Of a stretch of DNA of 17,784 bases, positions 1-7,247 are shown one piece after another; position 1 is the stretch's first letter, and each line of letters starts with the position of its first letter. The notes under the pieces were generated by a model. The model did no database searches, had not been told where the DNA came from, and was given only the letters and a program-made list of their open reading frames with translations. This DNA is from an uncultured Bacteroidia bacterium (GTDB lineage: Bacteria; Bacteroidota; Bacteroidia; Bacteroidales; UBA932). The stretch spans positions 1 through 17,784 of the forward strand of contig CACXHM010000052.1 of NCBI GenBank assembly GCA_902767465.1, given 5' to 3'. Both the position numbers and the translations under genes were made by a program.

Positions 1-234
1 CAAAGAAAAGAATGCCGCATTTCCCATGTGAGACTTTGTCGCAGTCTTGGAGAAAATCACTATATCTGCGCGTCTATCGTACAATTCTGTCATACCATTT
101 TCAGCCTTTACCACTCCGTACAATGCCTCCTCCCTGTTCTTTATGAATAATACAATGGGATCCAACACTGCCCTCGACCCCCGGAATCGCGGCTTCTCGG
201 TGCGGCCGGTCACAGAATAAAGCATAGACGACAT
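1..234 (-). CDS. Partial hypothetical protein, cut by left edge
   Basis: An open frame of 78 codons runs from an ATG at 234 to the window edge without a stop. The translation begins MSSMLYSVTGRTEKPRFRGS and is rich in charged residues; I recognise no domain, signal peptide or membrane segment. An in-frame stop lies about 63 bases upstream of the ATG (near 298), so this ATG is a reasonable start but not proven. Codon use is mixed, with several AGG/AGA arginines, less biased than in the neighbouring operon, and the opposite strand is also open for about 150 bases in the same register. It follows the hairpin at 250-279, so it may be a separate transcription unit. The call rests on frame length only and could be spurious. 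Confidence 0.4.
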   Translation of the reverse strand, partial: MSSMLYSVTGRTEKPRFRGSRAVLDPIVLFIKNREEALYGVVKAENGMTELYDRRADIVIFSKTATKSHMGNAAFFSL

Positions 235-249
235 GGTAATATAGACAGC

Positions 250-279
250 CGGGAGTGCAAGTCGCTTGCGCTCCCGGTT
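250..279 (-). terminator. Hairpin after the six-gene operon
   Basis: A 13-bp inverted repeat with a three-base loop: arms begin CCGGGAG and end CTCCCGG, with inner GCAAG/CTTGC and one non-Watson-Crick position. It lies 35 nt after the stop of the 61-residue membrane protein, where the operon would be expected to end. The run of T after it on the minus strand is poor, and the odd position is a G-U wobble only in plus-strand RNA, so the terminator role is inferred from position and stem strength. Confidence 0.45.
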
Positions 280-314
280 GTCTTTCGCCTCAGCTATTTA
301 TCTCCACCAATAAG

Positions 315-500
315 CTACTTGAACCATTGGGTAAGTTTGTCCTTGGCGTAGAGGAAGTAAACGGCGAGACCGATCCAGCTGGTCGCCAGCACGATAACTG
401 CACAAATAACTTTCCCTACCAGGGAGATGGGTTTTTTGAGAATGTCGAGAACGGCAATAACCGAAAGAACAACACCGACAAGATAAACGATAGTACTCAT
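315..500 (-). CDS. Small two-helix membrane protein
   Basis: A 61-residue protein with an ATG start 11 nt after the stop of the zinc metallopeptidase gene and a TAG stop. Two hydrophobic segments (about residues 4-20 and 29-50) are separated by a short basic linker (DILKKP), and the tail is basic (YAKDKLTQWFK). This predicts a two-pass inner-membrane protein with short soluble ends. The tryptophan-containing second helix ending in a Tyr/Phe-rich stretch and a basic tail resembles, by eye, the phospholipase D nuclease N-terminal (PLDc_N) type of small membrane protein; this is only a resemblance. As the last gene of the operon it is probably co-transcribed with the proteases. The function is unknown. 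Confidence 0.7.
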   Translation of the reverse strand: MSTIVYLVGVVLSVIAVLDILKKPISLVGKVICAVIVLATSWIGLAVYFLYAKDKLTQWFK

Positions 501-511
501 AAAATAAAAAA

Positions 512-1378
512 TTAAAGTTGACTTTCTTTCAGACTGAAGGTATCCCCTTTTGAGATGTCGCCGGTATCCATGCCTTTTTTGAGCCAGCGCATGCGCTGGG
601 CGGCGGTTCCGTGCGTAAACGACTCCTCGACGGCATAGCCCTGCGCCTTTTTCTGCAGATAATCATCCCCAATTACGGAAGCACATCTGATGGCCTCTTC
701 AAGGTCTCCTTTCTCTATGGAACCGAACATCTGTTTTTCGTAATGCGCCCAGACTCCCGCATAGAAATCGGCCTGGAGTTCGATTCGAACGCTCACGCGG
801 TTTGCATCAGCCTTGCTCATTCGGGCCATCTGCTGATGCGCTTTTCCGAGTGTGCCGAGAAGATTCTGAACGTGGTGACCTACTTCGTGTGCAATCACAT
901 AGGCATAGGCGAAGTCCCCGTCAGCGCCGAGTTGCTTTTTCATGGAAGAAAAGAAACTCAGGTCTATATAGAGCTTCTGGTCTGAGGAACAGTAGAACGG
1001 CCCCATTGCAGCCTGTCCGGTGCCGCATCCCGTAGCGGTGGCATCGGTATAGAGCACCAGCGTAGGATTGCGGTATGCCCCGAGCCCGTTGGCCTTGAAA
1101 TAAGAAGACCAGACATCTTCGGTACTCGCCAATATCTGTCTGGAAAACTTTGCTAGCGTTTCTTCCTCAGCGGTAAATGCCCTGCTCTGAACAGTTTCCG
1201 TGCCCATGGCACCGGACCCGGCAACGTTTTTCATCACATCACCGAGGTCGCCGCCCATCAGAAGGGTTATCAATCCTACAATAAGCACCCCTCCCAGGCT
1301 AAGGCCTGTCACGGTTCCTCCGCTCATGCCTCGCCGGTCTTCCACATTTCTGCTTTCGCGTCTTCCGTCAAGTTTCAT
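512..1378 (-). CDS. YpfJ-family neutral zinc metallopeptidase
   Basis: A 288-residue protein of the YpfJ / putative neutral zinc metallopeptidase family. The start chosen is the ATG at 1378, whose last two bases overlap the TGA of the upstream S41 protease (ATGA); the longer frame to 1510 would run deep into that gene. A short charged N-terminus (MKLDGRRESRNVEDRRGMSG) is followed by one membrane segment at about residues 23-42, then a periplasmic-type domain. The zinc motif HEVGHH is at 164-169 and the ELQADFYAGVWAH block at 200-212 probably carries the third ligand (Glu200). The family features TGCG near 117 and YIDLSFF at 137 are present. The length is normal for the family. The substrate is unknown; its place after a processing protease suggests envelope protein turnover, which is inference. 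Confidence 0.9.
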   Translation of the reverse strand: MKLDGRRESRNVEDRRGMSGGTVTGLSLGGVLIVGLITLLMGGDLGDVMKNVAGSGAMGTETVQSRAFTAEEETLAKFSRQILASTEDVWSSYFKANGLGAYRNPTLVLYTDATATGCGTGQAAMGPFYCSSDQKLYIDLSFFSSMKKQLGADGDFAYAYVIAHEVGHHVQNLLGTLGKAHQQMARMSKADANRVSVRIELQADFYAGVWAHYEKQMFGSIEKGDLEEAIRCASVIGDDYLQKKAQGYAVEESFTHGTAAQRMRWLKKGMDTGDISKGDTFSLKESQL

Positions 1379-2955
1379 TTCTTTATCACAGTTTGAAATA
1401 CATTGTCTATTGTCAGATAAATGTGATAGAAAGCCTCGTCGCCCAGTTTGGAATAACGACCCACAAGGGCCCGGACAGAGGTCATCATGTAATTCTTTTC
1501 GCTGTTCCATGACGCGGCGGAGGCCGGTCTCAGGCCGTCTTTTGCAGCCGCGAAGGCGAGGAATTTCTGCTCCAGCGAAGCGGAACCGAGATAACGTTCC
1601 AAGGCAGGGAAGCTGTCGATGCCCTGCAGTTCAGCCTTGTGCGCGTCGAAATAGGCCGAAGCGAAACGCATGGCGGTTGCCTTTTTATTGCATGCGACAT
1701 AGAAATCGGATGCACGGGTAGTGTCTATCGGCACAAATACGTCGGGAACTATCCCACCTCCTCCATACACGGTACGGCCACCCACAGTGTGATACTCTTC
1801 GTTCTTGTTCACCTTCACGCTGTCGGCGCTGGTCATTTCACCGTCGCGATAACGATAATAAAGGTCGTAAGCATAGTCTTCACTGCTGGAATAGGGTTTC
1901 TGGATACAGCGACCGGAAGGGGTATGATAACGCGCTACGGTAATGCGCAGCCCGCTTCCGTCGGTAAAATACAGGGGTTCCTGCACCAATCCTTTTCCAA
2001 AAGAACGCCGTCCATAAATGACTCCTCTGTCATTGTCCTGAATGGCACCGGCGAATATCTCACTAGAAGACGCCGACGCTTCACTGATCAGCACGTCAAG
2101 GGCGATGTCTTGCAACGTGCCTTTCCCGCTCGCCCTGTAATCCTGACGCGCACGGGTACGGCCCTCGAGATAGACTATTTCAGCTCCCTTTGGAAGGAAC
2201 ATATCGGCCAGATAGATGCTCTGATCGAAGAAACCTCCACCATTGTCACGAAGGTCGAAAATGAGCCGCTTCATCCCCTGCCCCTTGAGTTTGGAACACG
2301 CTGCAAGCACCTCTTGATACGTAGTGCGTGCAAACTTGCTCAAACGAAGATAGCCAGTGGTGTCGCTTACCATGAAAGCAGCATCCACGCTGTTCATGGG
2401 AATCTTGCCTCTGGTTATCTCGAAGGGCACAGTCTCTCCGTCGCGAAGCACGGTCAGTGAAACCTTCGAACCTGAAGGTCCGCGCATTTTGCGTACCATG
2501 CTGTCCTGGGGGAATTTGACGCCGGCAATGTTACGATCATCCACCTTCAGTATCCTGTCTCCTGGCTGAAGGCCTATTTTTTCGGATGGTCCTCCTGGGA
2601 TCACTTCAAGCACTATGGCAGTATCGTTGGGAACGTTAAACTGTATTCCTATACCGTCAAAATTACCCGCAAGCTCCGTTTCCGACTCCTCCAGTACAGC
2701 CGGGGGCATATACACGGAATGAGGATCGAGCGCGCCGAGTGCGGCACTGATAGCAGCATCGGTAACGGCACGGCGGTTCACCGTGTCCACATAATTCTCA
2801 TCCAGGCTCTGGAGCACAAGATTGATTTTTCGCCAGTCCCTGTATTCGGTACGCAGGAGACGCTTGTTCTCAGATGCTTTTTGTATTGTCAGCACCAGCA
2901 GAGCCCCCACCAGAATGCCGAGCAGGGCGACGGCTACGGAAGAATACTTTTTCAT
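1375..2955 (-). CDS. S41 carboxy-terminal processing protease
   Basis: A 526-residue S41 (CtpA/Prc-like) serine protease. An N-terminal signal anchor (residues 6-24) places it in the periplasm. A pre-PDZ helical region carries LGALDPHSVYM at 73-83, the PDZ domain spans about 95-180 (GNFDGIGIQF, PSEKIGLQPGDRIL), and the catalytic domain spans about 185-410. The Ser-Lys dyad is probably Ser296 in SEASASSSEI and Lys321 in SFGKGLVQ; the 25-residue spacing matches E. coli Prc. The conserved FDLRDNGGG is at 233-241. A C-terminal tail of about 115 residues follows the core. It is translationally coupled on both sides through ATGA overlaps, with dCMP deaminase before it and the YpfJ-type peptidase after it. 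Known family members trim C-terminal tails of periplasmic proteins; the target here is not evident. Confidence 0.95.
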   Translation of the reverse strand: MKKYSSVAVALLGILVGALLVLTIQKASENKRLLRTEYRDWRKINLVLQSLDENYVDTVNRRAVTDAAISAALGALDPHSVYMPPAVLEESETELAGNFDGIGIQFNVPNDTAIVLEVIPGGPSEKIGLQPGDRILKVDDRNIAGVKFPQDSMVRKMRGPSGSKVSLTVLRDGETVPFEITRGKIPMNSVDAAFMVSDTTGYLRLSKFARTTYQEVLAACSKLKGQGMKRLIFDLRDNGGGFFDQSIYLADMFLPKGAEIVYLEGRTRARQDYRASGKGTLQDIALDVLISEASASSSEIFAGAIQDNDRGVIYGRRSFGKGLVQEPLYFTDGSGLRITVARYHTPSGRCIQKPYSSSEDYAYDLYYRYRDGEMTSADSVKVNKNEEYHTVGGRTVYGGGGIVPDVFVPIDTTRASDFYVACNKKATAMRFASAYFDAHKAELQGIDSFPALERYLGSASLEQKFLAFAAAKDGLRPASAASWNSEKNYMMTSVRALVGRYSKLGDEAFYHIYLTIDNVFQTVIKK

Positions 2956-3359
2956 TCCACGTCGATTTTTTCCACTTCGATTCCGGCACGTTTGAGTAAA
3001 CGTATGCCATCGTCAAGACGGTACTCATCGCTATACACCACACGAGTGATGCCGGCCTGTATTATCAGTTTAGAGCACTCCATGCATGGAGACGCCGTAA
3101 CATAAAGGGTAGCACCTTCGGAAGAGTTTCCGGACTTGGCAACTTTTGAGATCGCATTGGCCTCTGCATGAAGCACATAGGGCTTAGTAACATTGCCTTC
3201 TTCGCAATCGTTCTCGAATCCTGAAGGCGTGCCGTTGTAGCCATCCGAGATTATCATCCTGTCTTTTACCAGAAGGGCTCCCACCTTGCGGCGTTTGCAA
3301 TAGGAATTACTGGCCCAAATCTTGGCCATCCTCATGTATTTATCGTCGAATTTGTTCAT
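2952..3359 (-). CDS. Deoxycytidylate (dCMP) deaminase
   Basis: A 135-residue zinc-dependent cytidine/deoxycytidylate deaminase. The enzyme converts dCMP to dUMP, feeding thymidylate synthesis in the cytoplasm. The zinc and catalytic motif HAEANAI is at 64-70 (His64 ligand, Glu66 proton shuttle) and the second motif PCMEC at 91-95 (Cys92, Cys95). The N-terminal substrate loop DGYNGTPSGFENDC at 39-52 is typical of dCMP deaminases rather than tRNA or cytosine deaminases. The length is normal for short bacterial forms. The ATG overlaps the TGA of the acyl-CoA ligase, and the gene's own TGA overlaps the ATG of the S41 protease. From memory, dCMP deaminase next to an S41 protease is a recurring arrangement in Bacteroidales. 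Confidence 0.93.
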   Translation of the reverse strand: MNKFDDKYMRMAKIWASNSYCKRRKVGALLVKDRMIISDGYNGTPSGFENDCEEGNVTKPYVLHAEANAISKVAKSGNSSEGATLYVTASPCMECSKLIIQAGITRVVYSDEYRLDDGIRLLKRAGIEVEKIDVE

Positions 3360-5023
3360 TTGTTCCGCTGGTAGAGGTAACGTTTGATGCTCTTCTTGGG
3401 TGTCCTTTCGAAATCTTCGGGCATAAGCTCTATCTTTCGCAGCTGGGCATATGCAGGGAGCAGTTTATTGAACTCCGGCAGGCTGTCCACAAGCCGCTTT
3501 TCGAGCTGCTCCCGGTCCATGCCGTCATTTTCGCCCTGCTGGTAGTCGGGATAGATAAGCGCGGTAAGGCCGCCACCATCCTCAATTACAAGGGATTCAA
3601 CCACATAAGAGGCATTGTTGATGATGGCTTCTATCTCTTCCGGATAGATATTCTGTCCGCTGGATCCAAGGATCATGCACTTGGAACGGCCGCGCAGATA
3701 CAGATATCCGTCCGCATCCATCACGCCCATGTCGCCGGTCTTGAACCAGCCGTCGTTGGTAAAACACTTGCGGGTTTCTTCCTTGTTTTTGTAATAGCCG
3801 AGGAAGACGTTGCCACCCTTTATCTGCACCTCTCCCGGCACTTTGTGCGGATTGGAAGAATCGATGCGGATCTCACATCCGGGAATCGCCTTTCCACAGG
3901 AGTTCTTGCGGGCCTTGAACCATTTTTCGTAGGTTATAATCGGACCGCACTCCGTCATACCGTAACCAACCGTGAACGGGAAATGTATCTTGCGCAAGAA
4001 GGCCTCAACCTCGGGATTGAATGCTGCACCCCCAAGGATGACTTCCTCAAAACGGCCTCCGAAAGCATCAATCAGCCCGTTGCGTATCTTTTTCTGAATA
4101 GTCTGGGCAAGCAGGGGAACGAACATCATGGGTTTTGTCCTGTCTGCCACCGGCTTGAGCTGTGTCTTATAGACTTTTTCCATGATCAATGGCACCGCAA
4201 TGATAATATTGGGATGGATGTCCTGGAATGCCTTCATGATTATCTTCGGGCTCGGCACACGGGTAAGGAAGTGCACGTGAGCGCCGATTATCATTTCGTA
4301 GATGAGTTCGAACATCAGGCCGTACATATGCGCAGAAGGAAGCATAGCCACCACCTCGGAAGTACAGTTCATCTGGGGTTCTGCAAAATATGCAAGGTTG
4401 ATATTTGTGTAGAGCGACCTGTATGGCAGCATCACACCCTTGGAGAATCCGGAGGTGCCTGAGGTGTAATTCAGAAGCGCGAGTTCCTCGGGACTGTCTT
4501 CATAGTACGATATGTTTTCGGGCTTGAAGCCGTCGGGATACTTTTCCTTGAATGTTCTGGAAATATTCTCGCGGACAGCCGACAGCGACTCGCTCGCGGA
4601 GTAGAGGAACGTGAAATTGTTCATCAGCACCACTACTTCCAGTCCGGGCATTTCCGTTTCGGTAAGTCCTTCCCATTCTGACTCTCCCACAAAGAGAACT
4701 TTCGATTCCGAATGGTTAACGAGATAGTGGACATTGGCGGATTTGAATTCATGAAGAATGGGCACCGGTACGGCTCCATAGGTCAATGCAGCAAGGAAGC
4801 ACACTCCCCAATTTGCCTGGTTGCGGGAACACAACGCAACCTTGTCGCCTTTTTTCAAGCCGCACTGTTCAAAGCAGATATGCAGCATTGCGATTCTTTC
4901 CGCAACCTCGCGGTAAGTGAGGGTGCGACCATTATAATTGGAAAGGGCATCCCTGTCCCAATGCTCCTTGAAACTCTTTTCAAAGAGCTTGTTTACGGAT
5001 TTATATTCGAGTTCTGTTGACAT
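3356..5023 (-). CDS. AMP-forming acyl-CoA ligase (long-chain fatty-acid type)
   Basis: A 555-residue member of the ANL superfamily that adenylates a carboxylic acid, probably a fatty acid, and transfers it to CoA. Core motifs in order are YTSGTSGFSKG at 186-196 (P-loop, A3), LPSAHMYG at 228-235, GGAAFNPE at 331-338, GYGMTEC at 353-359 (A5), GWFKTGDMG at 425-433 (A7) and LRGRSKCMILGSSGQNIYPEE at 443-463 (A8). At the C-terminal end, the position of the usual Gly-Lys of A10 reads TPKKSIKRYLY, so the catalytic lysine may be Lys544 or Lys547; I believe this variant is common in Bacteroidota. There is no signal peptide, so it is cytoplasmic. The start at 5023 overlaps the upstream lipoprotein gene by 23 nt, and the stop overlaps the dCMP deaminase start. 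Chain-length preference cannot be read from the sequence. Confidence 0.92.
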   Translation of the reverse strand: MSTELEYKSVNKLFEKSFKEHWDRDALSNYNGRTLTYREVAERIAMLHICFEQCGLKKGDKVALCSRNQANWGVCFLAALTYGAVPVPILHEFKSANVHYLVNHSESKVLFVGESEWEGLTETEMPGLEVVVLMNNFTFLYSASESLSAVRENISRTFKEKYPDGFKPENISYYEDSPEELALLNYTSGTSGFSKGVMLPYRSLYTNINLAYFAEPQMNCTSEVVAMLPSAHMYGLMFELIYEMIIGAHVHFLTRVPSPKIIMKAFQDIHPNIIIAVPLIMEKVYKTQLKPVADRTKPMMFVPLLAQTIQKKIRNGLIDAFGGRFEEVILGGAAFNPEVEAFLRKIHFPFTVGYGMTECGPIITYEKWFKARKNSCGKAIPGCEIRIDSSNPHKVPGEVQIKGGNVFLGYYKNKEETRKCFTNDGWFKTGDMGVMDADGYLYLRGRSKCMILGSSGQNIYPEEIEAIINNASYVVESLVIEDGGGLTALIYPDYQQGENDGMDREQLEKRLVDSLPEFNKLLPAYAQLRKIELMPEDFERTPKKSIKRYLYQRNK

Positions 5024-6263
5024 TCAATAATACTTTTTTATCGTCAGCGAATATACTCAATTCTTTCGCCTTTACGAAATATTTGATTTTTCCAGGCAGT
5101 TCCTTGAACTCCCTGCATTTGACAGACTCCAGCCAGGCCGACACGGCCGTCTCGCTCCCGAACGCGGTCCATGCCCCGGCTACGGCTGTGAAAGAATCAT
5201 CCTGAAGCCTGAAAGCTTCTCCGAAAAGTGCCGGGATATATCCCGGGAACGGATTCTCGGCCGGCTCGGAACTGCGCTTTTTCTTTGCAGACCTGAGAAG
5301 CAGCACCTCTTTATCGTCCCAACGAACCCTGACAAGTTCTTTAGGTGCATAAGAAGCAAGCCAGTCTGCAGGACGCTTCCCGAGACGCTTTCCCAATGCT
5401 GCAAGCCGGCCTTTGTAGCGCGACAGCATTGCCCGGGAATCCTGGCACTCCTCCCAGGACTTAAGATAGCCGCCGCAGTCCCCCAGCGGAAGGGAAATTA
5501 CGAACGAAGCACTGTCCGGAACGGCCCTGGCAGCAAGGCATCGGGCAGACGGAAGCATTTTAGTGAATTCACACAAATAGTTTTTCCTGCCGCCATAAAA
5601 CCTGACAGGAATATTATCGGACTTGCAGTTATCAAAATCCAACACCATCCATTCAGCGGCATCGGACAAGAAAGATGCCACACTGCGGCGACTGTATATA
5701 TCTGCAAACCAGGTCTTAGGCAGCCATCGTACCGCAGAGGAATTACGGAATATGATCCGGCCCTCCTTCCCTTCCGACAAGGCAAGGGCTTCATCGAAAT
5801 GCGGAGCATCCAGTATTGATGATCCCTCTGCTATATGGATGCGGGCCTCTTCTATGGCAGTGCGCGAAGGACTGAGCAGCAGTGCCGACCTTTGCGGGAG
5901 CATATCTGCCGTATATAGGGCATACAGCCCATGGCTCTCCGCCTGACGGATTACAGAACCGACCACGGAAGAAGTGTCGGCAGAATCATGCCCGGTGTCG
6001 ATTGACAGCAAAGGAACCAGCGCTGCACCATAATCGTATGAAAGGATCATTTCGCAGTGGGAAAGCCGGCCGAAATCAATACCGCGGAATACGGAAGAAC
6101 TGTCGAGCAGGAACTCTACAGCAGGACGCATCTTGTCAAAATGCATTACTACCACCGCCCTCGAAGGCACGGTAGAATATAGTACGGAGCGTTCCTTTGA
6201 AGCATTTGAGGCACAGGATGCCACGACTACCCAAACCAAAGTGATGGCAATAATTCTTCTCAT
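5001..6263 (-). CDS. Uncharacterised lipoprotein, first gene of operon
   Basis: A 420-residue predicted lipoprotein. The start chosen is the ATG at 6263, because it gives a clean type II signal peptide (MRRIIAITLVWVVVASC, Cys17 lipidated); the longer frame to 6473 crosses the divergent promoter and a plus-strand gene. After the Cys comes a short Ser/Asn linker, then a mixed alpha/beta domain beginning VPSRAVVVMHFDK. This opening is broadly like DUF3352-type proteins, but I cannot assign a family. A basic patch KKKRSSEPAENPFPGY sits at about 330-345. No enzyme motif is visible. It leads the operon and overlaps the acyl-CoA ligase start by 23 nt. Its envelope location agrees with the two envelope proteases further down. 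The function is unknown. Confidence 0.85.
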   Translation of the reverse strand: MRRIIAITLVWVVVASCASNASKERSVLYSTVPSRAVVVMHFDKMRPAVEFLLDSSSVFRGIDFGRLSHCEMILSYDYGAALVPLLSIDTGHDSADTSSVVGSVIRQAESHGLYALYTADMLPQRSALLLSPSRTAIEEARIHIAEGSSILDAPHFDEALALSEGKEGRIIFRNSSAVRWLPKTWFADIYSRRSVASFLSDAAEWMVLDFDNCKSDNIPVRFYGGRKNYLCEFTKMLPSARCLAARAVPDSASFVISLPLGDCGGYLKSWEECQDSRAMLSRYKGRLAALGKRLGKRPADWLASYAPKELVRVRWDDKEVLLLRSAKKKRSSEPAENPFPGYIPALFGEAFRLQDDSFTAVAGAWTAFGSETAVSAWLESVKCREFKELPGKIKYFVKAKELSIFADDKKVLLNVNRTRI

Positions 6264-6271
6264 ACGAAATA

Positions 6272-6279
6272 CAAATATA
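6272..6279 (-). promoter_or_regulatory. Candidate -7 element for lipoprotein operon
   Basis: On the minus strand this reads TATATTTG, a full match to the Bacteroidota TAnnTTTG element. Only 8 nt separate it from the ATG at 6263, so a transcript from it would be nearly leaderless, and no TTTG stands at the expected 19-21 nt upstream. An alternative imperfect TACTTTG lies just upstream at 6280-6286. The operon must start somewhere in this 61-bp gap, but the exact site is uncertain. Confidence 0.35.
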
Positions 6280-6293
6280 CAAAGTATTTTCAC

Positions 6294-6301
6294 TACATTT
6301 G
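6294..6301 (+). promoter_or_regulatory. Candidate -7 element for phosphodiesterase gene
   Basis: On the plus strand this reads TACATTTG, a match to TAnnTTTG, placed 23 nt before the ATG at 6325 and giving a short A-rich leader. No clear TTTG is seen at the expected -33 position. It lies within about 15 bp of the oppositely directed candidate, so the two promoters would share the same DNA. Confidence 0.4.
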
Positions 6302-6324
6302 CATATAACCAAATAACACTGAAC

Positions 6325-7242
6325 ATGAAAAAAGTCGCCGCATTACTGATTCTTGCAGCCTTTATTTCCACAAGCCTCCACGCAGGGAAAAAGGCTAAAC
6401 ACGTGGTTCTCATCGGAATCGACGGCTGGGCTGCCGAGTCCGTACGCCAGGCTCCCGCTGAGGACCTTCCCAATATACACTATCTCATGGACCATGGCAG
6501 CTGGACCCTGGCAAAGCGCTCGGTAATGCCCTCCGCATCCGGCATCAACTGGGCTTCCATGTTCAACGGCCTTCCTACGGAGATGCACGGTTTCTACAGG
6601 TGGAATTCAGTCAAAGGTGACATTCCTTCGACCTCCGACAACGGTCATGGGATTCCTCCCACTATCTACGACCTCATCCGCGAACAGCGTCCCGATGCCG
6701 AAACCGGATGCATATATGACTGGGACTGCATCGGCCCCATCGCTGACACCCTTGCAATGAGTTATCACCATTTCATCAAGACGTATCGGGGCAAAAAGAC
6801 AATGATTCCGGTTGCCGAATACACGAAACTGGCAGTTGATTATATAGTCGGGAAAAAGCCCTTCTTCTTCACATTCTACTACGGGGCCCTCGACAACGCC
6901 GGGCACAACTACGGATGGTACGGCCCGGAATATATGGATACCCTGAAGCAGATCGATGAAGGGGTCGGTCAGATTATCCAGGCCATAAAAGATGCCGGGA
7001 TATTCAACGACACCGTAATCATCATGTCTTCCGACCACGGCGGCACGGGAAAAGGGCATGGAAAGTTCACCATGCTTGAACTTGAAACCCCTTTCATTGT
7101 GTTTGGGCGCAAGATCCGCCAGGGATATGAATTCCCCCAGCCGATGATGCAGTACGACACGCCGGCCGTCATTGCCGATATTCTTGGCATCAAGATACCG
7201 GAAGACTGGCGCGGACGCCCGATAAAAAGCATCTACAAATAA
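6325..7242 (+). CDS. Secreted phosphodiesterase, alkaline phosphatase superfamily
   Basis: A 305-residue protein of the type I phosphodiesterase / nucleotide pyrophosphatase branch. The start at 6325 is chosen because it gives a signal peptide (MKKVAALLILAAFISTSLHA, cleavage near 20); the longer frame begins inside the divergent lipoprotein gene. Metal and catalytic residues fit the superfamily: Asp33 in IGIDGW, a Ser nucleophile candidate in MPSASG (Ser70 or Ser72), Asp190 and His194 in ALDNAGH, Asp237-His238 in SSDHGG and His245 in GHGKFT. The nucleophile is Ser, not the Thr usual in eukaryotic NPPs. At 305 residues it is a compact single-domain form without a membrane anchor, so it is likely periplasmic or secreted. 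Substrate cannot be assigned; phosphodiester or pyrophosphate hydrolysis is inferred. It is convergent with the M6 peptidase, with 5 bp between stops. Confidence 0.88.
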   Translation: MKKVAALLILAAFISTSLHAGKKAKHVVLIGIDGWAAESVRQAPAEDLPNIHYLMDHGSWTLAKRSVMPSASGINWASMFNGLPTEMHGFYRWNSVKGDIPSTSDNGHGIPPTIYDLIREQRPDAETGCIYDWDCIGPIADTLAMSYHHFIKTYRGKKTMIPVAEYTKLAVDYIVGKKPFFFTFYYGALDNAGHNYGWYGPEYMDTLKQIDEGVGQIIQAIKDAGIFNDTVIIMSSDHGGTGKGHGKFTMLELETPFIVFGRKIRQGYEFPQPMMQYDTPAVIADILGIKIPEDWRGRPIKSIYK

Positions 7243-7247
7243 AGACG

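Noticed and set aside
1379..1510. N-terminal extension of the YpfJ-type peptidase
   Set aside because: It overlaps the S41 protease C-terminus by over 130 bases and shows no conserved sequence; the ATGA start at 1378 fits the operon pattern.
6133..6324. N-terminal extension of the phosphodiesterase
   Set aside because: It lies over the lipoprotein gene on the other strand; the ATG at 6325 gives a proper signal peptide.
6264..6473. N-terminal extension of the lipoprotein gene
   Set aside because: It would cover the divergent promoter region and the start of the phosphodiesterase gene; the ATG at 6263 gives a clean lipoprotein signal peptide.
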